Source: Mucilaginibacter jinjuensis
GTDB lineage: Bacteria; Bacteroidota; Bacteroidia; Sphingobacteriales; Sphingobacteriaceae
Assembly: GCF_028596025.1 (NCBI RefSeq)
Contig: NZ_CP117167.1
Location: 310,001 to 374,000 of the forward strand
Reading direction: 5' to 3'
Length of the DNA: 64,000 nt
How positions within the stretch are numbered: the stretch's first letter is position 1; every line of letters starts with the position of its first letter. Under the pieces are notes generated by a model that worked only from the letters and a program-made list of their open reading frames with translations, was not told the DNA's origin and made no database searches. A program made the position numbers and the translations under genes. This document shows, piece by piece, positions 35,152 to 44,158 of the stretch.

Positions 35152-35685
35152 ATGAAGCATTGTATAGCAGCTCTATTTATAATATTGATTTTTGAGGGCT
35201 GCACCAAAACTCAATCACATCAAAACCAAATAACCAAAATTGAGCTGAGCAGAACCGGTGGTGAATCTGATGATGGGGCTATTATAAGTATAGATAGTAA
35301 CTTGATTTGTAACTACTATGGTAGATTGGATAACAGCAAATCAGAACATTACTATTCAGGAAAGATCACAGCAGCTTTTTGGGATACCCTAAATAAAAGA
35401 GTTGAACAAACTAAGTTTAAATCTGCATCATTAAACAGTAACTCACATGTTTCCGATTCAGAGGAATTTGAGTTAATAATTCATAGCAAAACTGGGAAAA
35501 ATAGATTTTTGAGAATATGGGGTCGTGAATCAGATCCTGTTTTAGAATTTATGATATGGCTTAATGGTGCTTATAAAAAGGCGAAATTAACTAAGGCTGC
35601 CGACTCAATTAAATTTGAAGCCGTTATTAGAAATCCCCCAATGCCTAAATTGGATCATGTACTTTTTCTTCCACCAAAGCCATAG
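35152..35685 (+). CDS. Hypothetical lipoprotein, AT-rich gene
   Basis: A 177-residue putative lipoprotein. ATG 35152 is chosen because a signal peptide with lipobox (IFEGC, Cys about 18) starts there. The body has KIELSRTGGESDDGAIISIDS and a Trp-containing stretch (ILRIWGRESDPVLEFMIWLNG-like) with no motif I can name. The gene is AT-richer than its neighbours, and repeats bracket it on both sides, so it may be a recent arrival. Function unknown. Confidence 0.65.
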   Translation: MKHCIAALFIILIFEGCTKTQSHQNQITKIELSRTGGESDDGAIISIDSNLICNYYGRLDNSKSEHYYSGKITAAFWDTLNKRVEQTKFKSASLNSNSHVSDSEEFELIIHSKTGKNRFLRIWGRESDPVLEFMIWLNGAYKKAKLTKAADSIKFEAVIRNPPMPKLDHVLFLPPKP

Positions 35686-35735
35686 AAGTTTGGCTAATTA
35701 TATTAGCAAAATATTCTATCTTTAGATTTTAGAAT

Positions 35736-35771
35736 AATTGACAAATTATCAAATCATCGAATTAGCAAATT
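35736..35771 (-). repeat. 36-bp octamer element, reversed, just before radA
   Basis: Minus strand: AATTTGCT, AATTCGAT, GATTTGAT, AATTTGTC, then AATT. It ends 8 bases before the radA start codon, so it occupies the ribosome-binding region. Confidence 0.75.
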
Positions 35772-35779
35772 AGAACACC

Positions 35780-37228
35780 TTGGCTAAAACTAAAACATCA
35801 TACTTCTGCCAGAGCTGCGGTTACGAATCGGCCAAATGGCTGGGCAAATGCCCGTCGTGTCAGCAATGGAATACTTTTGTTGAAGAAATTATAGAGAAGC
35901 CCAACGCGGCTATCCCCGACTGGAAAAATACCGGATCGACCACCCAGCAACGTGCCAATAAAGCCATAGCTGTACATGATATTACCGTACACGAAGAGCA
36001 ACGTTACGTTACCCCCGACGGCGAATTTAACCGCGTACTGGGCGGCGGCATTGTAGCAGGATCATTGATACTGATAGGCGGCGAGCCCGGCATTGGTAAA
36101 TCGACCCTGATGCTGCAACTGGCACTTAACATGCCTAAGCTTAAGGTACTTTATGTATCTGGCGAGGAAAGTGAGAAGCAGATTAAGATGAGGGCGGAAC
36201 GTCTGACTCAAGTTGAAAGTCAAAAGTCAGAAGTCAAAAGTCAAAATGAATCCGAAATTTCAAAAGGGTGTTTTATTCTGACCGAGACATCCACTCAAAA
36301 TATATTTAAGCAGATAGAGCAAACAGAGCCCGATTTGGTAGTGATTGATTCGATACAGACTTTGTATTCATCCCATATCGAATCTACACCGGGGAGTGTA
36401 TCTCAGGTTCGTGAATGTACTGCCGAGTTGCTGCGCTTTGCTAAGGAGAGTGGTACGCCGGTGATATTGATCGGCCATATTACTAAAGACGGTATGATAG
36501 CCGGCCCGAAAATATTGGAGCACATGGTGGATACTGTACTGCAGTTTGAGGGCGACCGCCACCATGTTTACCGCATATTGCGTGCGGTTAAAAACCGTTT
36601 CGGTTCGGCATCTGAATTGGGGATTTATGAAATGCTGGGTGTAGGCTTACGCGAAGTATCTAATCCATCAGAAATTCTTTTATCGCAGCGCGATGAGCCT
36701 TTGAGTGGTATCACAATTTCTGCCACGCTGGAGGGTATGCGGCCTATGTTGATCGAGACACAGGCGCTGGTAAGTACTTCGCCCTACGGCACCCCTCAGC
36801 GGTCGGCTACGGGCTTCGATACCCGACGTATGAATATGTTGCTGGCTGTGCTCGAAAAGCGCTGTGGCTTTAGATTAGGGGCTAAGGACGTGTTCCTGAA
36901 TATAACAGGTGGTATCCGTGTAGAAGACCCCGCTATAGACCTGGGTTTGGCTGCGGCCATTATCTCCTCACATGAGGATATGCCCATCCCTGTTAAAACC
37001 TGCTTTGCAGGCGAACTGGGATTATCAGGCGAGATCCGTGCCGTTAACCGGGTAGAGCAGCGCATTGCCGAAGCACAAAAACTAGGCTTCGAACGGATTT
37101 TTATTTCTAAATATAACCTGCCATCGGCAAAACAAGATAAGCACCAGCGGATAGACTTATCGAGGTACACGATTGAGATTATACCGGTAGCGAGTATTGA
37201 GGAGGTGTTTAGTTTGTTGTTTGGATAG
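35780..37228 (+). CDS. radA: DNA repair protein RadA
   Basis: A 482-residue recombination factor that drives branch migration in homologous repair. The start is TTG at 35780; it gives the canonical MAKTKTSYFCQSCG, and no other start keeps the zinc finger. The C4 finger is Cys 10, 13, 24 and 27. Walker A is GGEPGIGKSTLMLQ (about 96-110), and the RadA-specific motif KNRFGS is about 273-278. The Lon-protease-like C-terminal domain follows from about 310. Residues about 146-160 (SQKSEVKSQNESE) look like an in-frame insertion encoded by a heptamer array before the conserved CFILTETSTQNIF. Confidence 0.95.
   Translation: MAKTKTSYFCQSCGYESAKWLGKCPSCQQWNTFVEEIIEKPNAAIPDWKNTGSTTQQRANKAIAVHDITVHEEQRYVTPDGEFNRVLGGGIVAGSLILIGGEPGIGKSTLMLQLALNMPKLKVLYVSGEESEKQIKMRAERLTQVESQKSEVKSQNESEISKGCFILTETSTQNIFKQIEQTEPDLVVIDSIQTLYSSHIESTPGSVSQVRECTAELLRFAKESGTPVILIGHITKDGMIAGPKILEHMVDTVLQFEGDRHHVYRILRAVKNRFGSASELGIYEMLGVGLREVSNPSEILLSQRDEPLSGITISATLEGMRPMLIETQALVSTSPYGTPQRSATGFDTRRMNMLLAVLEKRCGFRLGAKDVFLNITGGIRVEDPAIDLGLAAAIISSHEDMPIPVKTCFAGELGLSGEIRAVNRVEQRIAEAQKLGFERIFISKYNLPSAKQDKHQRIDLSRYTIEIIPVASIEEVFSLLFG
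36215..36242 (+). repeat. Heptamer array inside the radA coding sequence
   Basis: GAAAGTC, AAAAGTC, AGAAGTC and AAAAGTC in tandem. The same unit type fills the TPP riboswitch insertion. Confidence 0.8.
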
Positions 37229-37238
37229 GTATAAAAAT

Positions 37239-37338
37239 ACGTCGTGCCGAACTTGTTTCGGCACCCCACAGGACAAGTCTGCTATTTGTTTACTGTATAC
37301 TTAGCGAGTGGGGTGCTGAAACAAGTTCAGCATGACGT
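37239..37338. repeat. Family C palindrome
   Basis: Starts ACGTCGTGCCGAACTTG and ends CAAGTTCAGCATGACGT. The arms hold TTTCGGCACCCCAC and GTGGGGTGCTGAAA. Confidence 0.8.
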
Positions 37339-37345
37339 GGTGTAT

Positions 37346-37390
37346 AAAAAGAAAGAGCCTTGCTTCATCAGCAAGGCTCTTTCTTTTTTT
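37346..37390. terminator. Bidirectional terminator between radA and the NHL gene
   Basis: 37346-37363 pairs with 37371-37388 over a 7-base loop. A and T runs flank the GAGCCTTGC core, so it can stop transcripts from both convergent genes. Confidence 0.9.
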
Positions 37391-37405
37391 ATGATTACCC
37401 CCGTA

Positions 37406-38776
37406 TTAGTTGGCAACAACCATTTTACGGATACGGTTATTATTAGAATCAGAGATATACGGAACGCCCGATACCACTGCAACACCATTTGGCGAATTAA
37501 ACTGTGCTGCGGTATTTACTCCATCAGCAAAGCCATAGGTACCAGCGGTGCCTGCCAAATCAAATAATACGCTGCTGGTTGTAGAGTTATATCTTAATAC
37601 ACGACCGGTAACATCAACAATATAAAGGTTATCATTAGCATCGAAGGTAATAGCAACCGGGTTACCAATTAAGCCGCTTTGTACGTTATTACCAATAATA
37701 GTTTTAACAGTACCATCAGTAGTAACTGTACGAATGGCATGATTAAAGTTATCAGCAACATATAACAGCCCTTTTGAGTTAAATGCTAATCCGGCAGGCT
37801 TGTTAAATGAAGCGAAAGTACTGGTAGAGTCAATCTGGCTATAAGCACCGCTTCCGGCCAGTGTAGTAACAGAACCTTTGGTGTTAACCTCGCGGATGCG
37901 GTTGTTGCCAACATCAGCAACAAATACGTTTCCGGTTGCATCAACTGCAATACCCTGCATATTGTTAAACGCAGCCTTAAGCGGCGATGATGAGTTAACA
38001 TATCCTGGCGCGCCAATACCTGCAAGTGTAGTAGCCGTACCATCAGGCGTAATTTTTATAATCAGGTTACTGCCCTGGTCGGTTACATATACGTTGCCCG
38101 ATTTATCTACCGCAATGGCATTAGGGCTCGAGAACTGCGCAATATTAGCCGGGCCATCAACATGGCCGTTAGTGCCGCTACCGCAAAAAGTAGAAACCAC
38201 ACCGGCAGGCGTAATTTTACGGATAACGTGGTTAAACTGATCGGCCACATACAGGTTGCCTGCAGCATCTGAGGCCATACCCAATGGGTTGTATAATTGT
38301 GCGCCTGTACCGGTGCCATTAACAAACCCGCCGCTGCCGTTACCAACAAAGGTAGTTACAGTTGCAGTAGTAGCATTAGCAGATGTGCTTGTAGTAAATT
38401 TAACCGTACCGCCATAACCTGTACCTGCAGTGCTTGTTGCATACGAACGTACATAGTAAGTTGTACCTGCCGCTAAACCGGTTATGTTGCTGGTAAAACT
38501 CGAGGTAACAGTTTCGCTGGTATGCGGATCTGAAACAGTTGGGGTTTGCGATGTTGTACTATAGCAAACACCTATAGCAGTTATAGTAGCGCTGCCAGAT
38601 GATACAACCGTACCGCCGCTTGTTGCAGTAGTAGTAGTTACCCCGGCAATAATGTTATTGGTTAACATAACAGGTATAGTGGTACTATTAGAGTCTTTGC
38701 TGCAACTAAATTGAAATAATACAACGAAAATCAGAGCTGTTGTTAACGTAATTTTTACGAGTAGATTTTTCTTCAC
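37406..38776 (-). CDS. Lipoprotein with fibronectin-like domain and NHL beta-propeller
   Basis: A 456-residue putative surface or periplasmic lipoprotein. Start GTG at 38776; the lipobox FQFSC places the acylated Cys at about residue 25. A fibronectin III-like domain (about 40-130) ends in GLAAGTTYYVRSYATSTAGTG. Five or six NHL repeats follow (about 140-455), each of the type F..P.GIAVD..GN.YVAD..N..IRK, forming a beta-propeller. NHL propellers bind proteins or ligands. The gene is monocistronic and shares the terminator with radA. Confidence 0.88.
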   Translation of the reverse strand: MKKNLLVKITLTTALIFVVLFQFSCSKDSNSTTIPVMLTNNIIAGVTTTTATSGGTVVSSGSATITAIGVCYSTTSQTPTVSDPHTSETVTSSFTSNITGLAAGTTYYVRSYATSTAGTGYGGTVKFTTSTSANATTATVTTFVGNGSGGFVNGTGTGAQLYNPLGMASDAAGNLYVADQFNHVIRKITPAGVVSTFCGSGTNGHVDGPANIAQFSSPNAIAVDKSGNVYVTDQGSNLIIKITPDGTATTLAGIGAPGYVNSSSPLKAAFNNMQGIAVDATGNVFVADVGNNRIREVNTKGSVTTLAGSGAYSQIDSTSTFASFNKPAGLAFNSKGLLYVADNFNHAIRTVTTDGTVKTIIGNNVQSGLIGNPVAITFDANDNLYIVDVTGRVLRYNSTTSSVLFDLAGTAGTYGFADGVNTAAQFNSPNGVAVVSGVPYISDSNNNRIRKMVVAN

Positions 38777-38847
38777 TGAGGTTATAAACTAAATTACTGA
38801 ATTCAATACGGCTAAATAAATTAAATATGCCGGTTATTATGCAAAGC

Positions 38848-38878
38848 TACAGGATTGTATCGGTTATACAATCCTGTA
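38848..38878. promoter_or_regulatory. 13-bp perfect inverted repeat between divergent genes
   Basis: TACAGGATTGTAT and its complement are separated by CGGTT, 70 bases upstream of the NHL gene and 100 upstream of the DUF4920 gene. No T run follows, so an operator or leader structure fits better than a terminator. Confidence 0.5.
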
Positions 38879-38978
38879 ACCTGCCACTTTAACTATATTT
38901 TAACATTTTTATTACCCCTTGGCCCTTTTCTTTTAGGTATTTGCTAAACGAAATCGGTTAAATGCTGTTTACTTGGGT

Positions 38979-39455
38979 ATGAAACCGTTAATTAAGCTGA
39001 TCATGTTTGTGTTGATGGCCGGTGCATCGACCACCATATTTGCCCAAAAGCATACACCCCTACCACATGGAATGATATTTGGCAGCACGCCATCTAATAT
39101 AAACCAGATGCCCGCCGCTAAGCTCGAAACTTTTATGGGCAAGCGCACACGCATCAGCGTTGTTATTTATGGTAAGGTATTGCAGGTTACCAAAGAGCAA
39201 GGCGGCTGGTTTGAGATGGATGCAGGCAATGGCAAAGTAATAGCCGCTCATTTCCGCGATTACAACATCAAAATCCCTGCAGATTTAAAAGGCCGCCAGG
39301 TAATCATCGACGGTGTAGCCGAAAAACAATTCATAGCTGATGATCTGCAGCACATGGCCGGAGATACGGTACAAGGGAAAAAGCAACACCAGGTTAAAAC
39401 CAACCCTAAAGAGAAGTTAACTTTTGAAGTTAAGGGGTTAATGGTGAACAAATAG
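38979..39455 (+). CDS. DUF4920-type exported protein
   Basis: A 158-residue exported protein; ATG 38979 opens the signal peptide (to TIFAQ). IPHGMIFG-like LPHGMIFGSTPSN, RTRISVVIYGKVLQVTKEQGGWFEMDAGNGK and LKGRQVIIDGVAEKQFI match my recollection of DUF4920, a small OB-like periplasmic family in Bacteroidota. Function unknown. Confidence 0.7.
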   Translation: MKPLIKLIMFVLMAGASTTIFAQKHTPLPHGMIFGSTPSNINQMPAAKLETFMGKRTRISVVIYGKVLQVTKEQGGWFEMDAGNGKVIAAHFRDYNIKIPADLKGRQVIIDGVAEKQFIADDLQHMAGDTVQGKKQHQVKTNPKEKLTFEVKGLMVNK

Positions 39456-39903
39456 TTGAGCAGACGAAGGATAAAGGACGAAAGGATAAAGGATTTAGCA
39501 CGTTATTGCGAGGTACGAAGCAATCTCAGACCTACAGAGCACTGACGTAAATACAGCACAATCCGTTTTCCATTAGGAATGGTAGCGCGAGTTATTCATC
39601 GTTAGTGGATGTCACTTTCTTTTTCCGCAAAAGAAAGTAACCAAAGAAAACTCGTGGCTGCTCAATTTTCTTTCAAAGGGTGTGCTGAGGCCAGTGTTGT
39701 GCTATCCGAAAATTGAGATGCCACAATTGTTAGGTTATTTAGGGTTCATCACAGTAATTCTTACGGTGTTATTTAAGATTTGTCATTGCGAGCAATAGCG
39801 TGGACAACCGACCGGGAGGGAGCTCATTAATACCGATGAAAACAAACTACATTAATAATCTCGTAGCCAATGCTTATCGCACTGTATAGAAATAAACGAC
39901 AAG
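39456..39903. other. Gene-free stretch with repeat remnants
   Basis: Holds a one-armed family A fragment (ATTGCGAGGTACGAAGCAAT near 39505-39524) and a second short one (GTCATTGCGAGCAAT near 39783). Between them TTTCCGCAAAAGAAAGTAACC (39623-39643) recalls a common Bacteroidota repeat. No coding frame looks real. Confidence 0.55.
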
Positions 39904-40401
39904 TTAGTAGCTCTCAAGTAATTCATCTAATGTTCCCGGATCTTCCAAAATAGTAATAGCATGGGCCAAATCTGTTTGCCCTTTTGAAATAGCTATTGCA
40001 GCAAGTGAAATTGCAGCTAAACCTAAGTCCCAGTCGTGATTAATTAACGATTGTCCTAATGTCCCGATATCTTTCAAGGCATTGTTATAATCATGTTCAA
40101 GATCATTCGGAACTGGGATGTTATTGTGCCTTACAATTTCGATCGTGATTATCAATGATAATATATCGGCAATGATAAAATGTTTGATTTGTGCGATAGA
40201 TACAAGATGGGGTACAGCATAATAAGATGCTAAATCAACGTCTCCCTGATGATGCAATTCATCAAATAGTTCATCGATGATAGTTTTGGCATCATGTATA
40301 TTATCTATATGCATCAATGCTCTTAATGGAATGGAAGCATCATAGGGTATCTTATAACCACCTATTAGGAGTTTCCAACGCGAATCGTTTAGGTCTAACA
40401 T
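39904..40401 (-). CDS. Immunity-like helical protein of unknown family
   Basis: A 165-residue cytoplasmic protein. LDLNDSRWKLLIGGYKIPYDASIPLRAL, DELHHQGDVDLASYYAVPHLV and a helical tail resemble a family I recall from immunity-type loci (W..L.GGYR.PYD and ELHHQGDVG.ASYAAVPHLV), with HEAT-like helices. It is followed on the same strand by the DUF2199 gene's end 25 bases upstream. No toxin gene is present. AT-rich relative to carB. The immunity link is inference. Confidence 0.6.
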   Translation of the reverse strand: MLDLNDSRWKLLIGGYKIPYDASIPLRALMHIDNIHDAKTIIDELFDELHHQGDVDLASYYAVPHLVSIAQIKHFIIADILSLIITIEIVRHNNIPVPNDLEHDYNNALKDIGTLGQSLINHDWDLGLAAISLAAIAISKGQTDLAHAITILEDPGTLDELLESY

Positions 40402-40426
40402 ATTGTTGATGAATATGAAAACAGGC

Positions 40427-40942
40427 TTAAATTGTATGTCTATGCGCTAATATTTGTTCAACTTTAGCCATAGCGGTTTCAAACGAGATACCATTAATCT
40501 GGTCATATTGCAATTGATGATTTTCTTCTATTACTTCAATCGTGGGTATATAACCGATCTCAGCTTCATAAGCTATCGTTTTTATATTCAAAGTCTCATC
40601 GTAAGTAGCCACAAGTGTTTGCAGCCATCCGAAATAAGGAGGTTGATTTATTCTTGTCGCGTCGTTCCAAAGATCATTTCTTAACTCAAAATTTTCTCTG
40701 CTTATGGATGTCCAGACATTAAAAATTAGATTTTCATGAAAATCAATTATGGGTATAATTAGCCTTCCCCGATGAAAGAAGTGGTCATCGATAACGCATA
40801 AGCTTTCAGTTAACTCGACTCTCGCCTCTCTTTCTTCAACAGGAACTGACAAATAATAATCCGGATAATCATTGCCAAAGCATAGCGGTATTTTGTCATA
40901 AGTTGTTCCGCAGCATTTGCAGGTATAATTCATGTTTTTCAT
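40427..40942 (-). CDS. DUF2199 domain protein
   Basis: About 171 residues. The N-terminus carries a CxxC knuckle (YTCKCCGTTYDKIPLCFG), followed by PDYYLSVPVEEREARVELTESLCVIDDHFFHRGRLIIPIID and FNVWTSISRENFE, the pattern of DUF2199. The start is uncertain: ATGs at 40942 and 40933 are both possible, and the frame runs to 40969. Upstream of the immunity-like gene on the same strand; the two probably form one unit. DUF2199 genes often sit in toxin-immunity neighbourhoods, but function is unknown. Confidence 0.7.
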   Translation of the reverse strand: MKNMNYTCKCCGTTYDKIPLCFGNDYPDYYLSVPVEEREARVELTESLCVIDDHFFHRGRLIIPIIDFHENLIFNVWTSISRENFELRNDLWNDATRINQPPYFGWLQTLVATYDETLNIKTIAYEAEIGYIPTIEVIEENHQLQYDQINGISFETAMAKVEQILAHRHTI

Positions 40943-41026
40943 GAGGTTTATAAAGCCTAAATTAAACAAAAAAGGACAAGAGCCTTAACCCTTGTCCTTA
41001 TATCTTTCATCCTTTATCTAACAGAA

Positions 41027-43846
41027 TTACTTGCTCAGGTACATTGATTTCTCTTTGTACAGGTGGCGGAAGTAAGGGTCTTCGAGGTTAGGGATAAAGC
41101 GGATGGCTTCGCCGGTCGATTTCATTTCCGGGCCCAGTTCTTTGTTTACTTCCGGGAATTTATCGAAAGAGAACACAGGCTCTTTAATGGCATAACCTTC
41201 AAGCTTACGTATTATGGTAAAGTCTTTCAGTTTGTTAACACCCAGCATTATTTTGGCTGCAATGTTAATGTAAGGCACATCGTAAGCTTTAGCAATGAAA
41301 GGCACCGTACGTGATGCACGCGGGTTGGCCTCAATTACGTATACTTTATCGTTTTTAATGGCAAACTGGATGTTCAGCAAGCCGCGTACATTTAAAGCAC
41401 GGGCAATTTTGGTTGAGTATTCTTCCATCTGGCTGATTACGCTTTCGCTCAAATCAAACGGAGGCAATACGGCAAATGAATCGCCAGAGTGGATACCGGC
41501 AGGCTCAATGTGCTCCATCATACCAATGATGTGTACATCCTCACCGTCAGAGATCGAGTCAGATTCTGCTTCAGATGCACGGTCAAGGAAATGGTCAATC
41601 AGTACGCGGTTACCTGGTAAGTTCTTTAACAGGTTCACTACTGCTTTCTCCAGGTCTTCATCATTAATAACGATGCTCATACCCTGGCCACCCAGTACAT
41701 AACTTGGGCGAACCAGTACCGGGTAACCTACTTCGTGTGCTACCTCGATAGCTTCTTCAGCAGTTTCGGCAACACCGTATTTAGGGTAAGGGATATCCAA
41801 TTCTTTCAACAGGTCAGAGAAACGGCCGCGGTCTTCGGCAATATCCATATCGTTGAATGATGTACCGATAATTTTAATGCCTTGCTCGTGCAGTTTTTCA
41901 GCCATTTTCAAGGCAGTCTGACCACCAAGCTGTACGATCACACCTTCTGGTTTTTCCAGTTCGATGATGTCGCGTACATGCTCCCAGAACACCGGCTCAA
42001 AGTATAACTTATCGGCCATGTTAAAGTCGGTAGATACCGTCTCTGGGTTACAGTTAACCATAATGGCTTCGTAGCCTGCTTCTTTAGCGGCCAGTAAACC
42101 ATGTACACAGCTATAATCAAACTCAATACCCTGACCGATACGGTTAGGACCAGAGCCTAATACAATGATCTTCTTTTTATCAGATACGATCGATTCGTTC
42201 TCGCCCTCGTAAGTTGAGTAGTAGTAAGGTGTTTTGGCCTGGAACTCTGCAGCGCAGGTATCAACCATTTTGTAAACACGTTTTAAGCCTAAAACTTTGC
42301 GGCGTTGGTAAACATCCTCTTCGGTAGTGTTGCCACCTAAAATCCAGGCAATTTGCTGATCTGAGAAACCTTTTTGTTTAACAGTCATGAAAATATCCTG
42401 CGGGATGTTGTTTACCGAGTAGCGGCGTAACTCATTTTCGAGGTTAACCAGTTCCTGTATCTGGTTCAGGAACCAACGATCTATCTTGGTTGCTTTACGA
42501 ACTGATTCGATTGGCACACCCAGGCTCAAGGCATCATAGATGTGGAACAACCTGTCCCAGCTTGGGTGCTCAAGGCTATCCATTATTTCTTCAAGGTTGC
42601 GGCTCTGGCGACCGTCGGCGCCTAAACCGGCGCGACCAATCTCCAAACTCTGACAAGCTTTTTGCAATGCCTCGGTAAAGCTGCGGCCAATACCCATAAC
42701 TTCACCTACAGATTTCATCTGCAAGCCCAATTGTTTGTTGGCGCCTTTAAATTTATCGAAATTCCAACGTGGAATTTTAACGATCACGTAATCCAAAGTT
42801 GGCTCAAAGTAAGCCGAAGTTGTTTTGGTGATCTGGTTTTCTAATTCGTCCAGGTTATAACCGATAGCCAGTTTAGAAGCTATTTTAGCGATAGGGTAAC
42901 CTGTTGCTTTTGATGCCAGTGCTGATGAGCGTGATACACGTGGGTTAATCTCGATGGCAATGATAGCCTCATCAGCCGGGTTAACCGAAAACTGTACGTT
43001 ACAGCCACCTGCAAAATTACCGATGGCGCGCATCATCTTAATAGCCTGGTCGCGCATTTCCTGGTAGCAGCGGTCGCTCAGGGTCATGGCAGGTGCCACG
43101 GTGATCGAGTCGCCGGTGTGGATCCCCATCGGGTCGAAGTTTTCGATAGAGCAAATGATAATTACGTTATCATTGCTATCACGTAATAACTCCAGCTCGT
43201 ATTCTTTCCAGCCTAAAACAGCCTGTTCAACCAATACTTCGTGGGTTGGCGATGCTTGTAAGCCGCGGCTTAGGGCTGCATCAAAATCTTCTTTTCTGTG
43301 TACAAAGCCTGCACCTTTACCACCCAGGGTATAGCTTGGGCGTATAACCAGCGGGAAGCCGATTTCCTGTGCACCTTCTTTACCTTCTAAAAACGAGTTG
43401 GCAATTTTTGATTTGGCTACACCAACACCAATATCAACCATTAACTGGCGGAAAGCCTCGCGGTTCTCTGTTTTTTCGATGGCTGCAATATCAACACCGA
43501 TAATGCGTACGCCATACTTTTTCCAAAGGCCTTGTTCATCAGCTTCTATACAAAGGTTTAATGCAGTTTGGCCACCCATGGTAGGCAATACGGCATCAAT
43601 TTTTTGTTCCTGGAGTATTTTTTCGATACTCTCGGTAGTAAGCGGTAACAGGTAAACGTGATCGGCAATAACCTTGTCGGTCATAATGGTTGCCGGGTTA
43701 CTGTTGATGATAGACACGGTAATGCCTTCGTCTTTCAGTGAAAGGGAAGCTTGTGAACCTGCGTAGTCAAATTCGCAAGCCTGGCCTATGATGATAGGAC
43801 CTGAACCAATAATTAAGACCGATTTGATGGAGGTGTCTTTTGGCAT
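41027..43846 (-). CDS. carB: Carbamoyl-phosphate synthase large subunit, lacking the MGS domain
   Basis: A 939-residue ATP-grasp enzyme that makes carbamoyl phosphate for arginine and pyrimidine synthesis. Both ATP-grasp halves are present: KSVLIIGSGPIIIGQACEFDYAG at the start and KIIVLGSGPNRIGQGIEFDYSCVH at about 560, with VRPSYTLGGKG and VRPSYVLGGQG. The chain stops at FIPNLEDPYFRHLYKEKSMYLSK, about 130 residues short of the E. coli enzyme, so the C-terminal MGS-like domain that binds UMP and ornithine is missing. I recall this length as normal for the lineage. carA is not in the window. Confidence 0.95.
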   Translation of the reverse strand: MPKDTSIKSVLIIGSGPIIIGQACEFDYAGSQASLSLKDEGITVSIINSNPATIMTDKVIADHVYLLPLTTESIEKILQEQKIDAVLPTMGGQTALNLCIEADEQGLWKKYGVRIIGVDIAAIEKTENREAFRQLMVDIGVGVAKSKIANSFLEGKEGAQEIGFPLVIRPSYTLGGKGAGFVHRKEDFDAALSRGLQASPTHEVLVEQAVLGWKEYELELLRDSNDNVIIICSIENFDPMGIHTGDSITVAPAMTLSDRCYQEMRDQAIKMMRAIGNFAGGCNVQFSVNPADEAIIAIEINPRVSRSSALASKATGYPIAKIASKLAIGYNLDELENQITKTTSAYFEPTLDYVIVKIPRWNFDKFKGANKQLGLQMKSVGEVMGIGRSFTEALQKACQSLEIGRAGLGADGRQSRNLEEIMDSLEHPSWDRLFHIYDALSLGVPIESVRKATKIDRWFLNQIQELVNLENELRRYSVNNIPQDIFMTVKQKGFSDQQIAWILGGNTTEEDVYQRRKVLGLKRVYKMVDTCAAEFQAKTPYYYSTYEGENESIVSDKKKIIVLGSGPNRIGQGIEFDYSCVHGLLAAKEAGYEAIMVNCNPETVSTDFNMADKLYFEPVFWEHVRDIIELEKPEGVIVQLGGQTALKMAEKLHEQGIKIIGTSFNDMDIAEDRGRFSDLLKELDIPYPKYGVAETAEEAIEVAHEVGYPVLVRPSYVLGGQGMSIVINDEDLEKAVVNLLKNLPGNRVLIDHFLDRASEAESDSISDGEDVHIIGMMEHIEPAGIHSGDSFAVLPPFDLSESVISQMEEYSTKIARALNVRGLLNIQFAIKNDKVYVIEANPRASRTVPFIAKAYDVPYINIAAKIMLGVNKLKDFTIIRKLEGYAIKEPVFSFDKFPEVNKELGPEMKSTGEAIRFIPNLEDPYFRHLYKEKSMYLSK

Positions 43847-44158
43847 AGTGCTTTTTTTAAGTCTTTAGTTTAAAGTTTGTGTTTTTAGTTGAAGCTGCAT
43901 AAATGTTTGATTATGAACTTAAACTGCCAACTTTGAACTGATTAATACTATGCGCTGGAAGCAGGAATTCCGACTTTCAGCGTCGGGATGCAAAGATAGG
44001 ACTTTATAGCTTACACGTGGGGAATATTTTGATTTTTATACTGCGGTGATAAATACAGTATTTCATTACTATATTGGCTTCATAATGTGTAGCCTATAAT
44101 CGCCTTTCGGTAGCGATTTTTGGCCCCATAAAAACTAATTAAATAACCTTAATTTAAA
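43847..44158. other. Divergent intergenic region between carB and the oxidoreductase gene
   Basis: Contains a heptamer-like stretch on the minus strand (AGTTCAA, AGTTGGC, AGTTTAA near 43917-43941). A minus-strand -7 box TATCTTTG (43991-43998) probably serves carB. A small AATCGC/GCGATT hairpin lies at 44098-44118 before the plus-strand gene. Confidence 0.5.
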
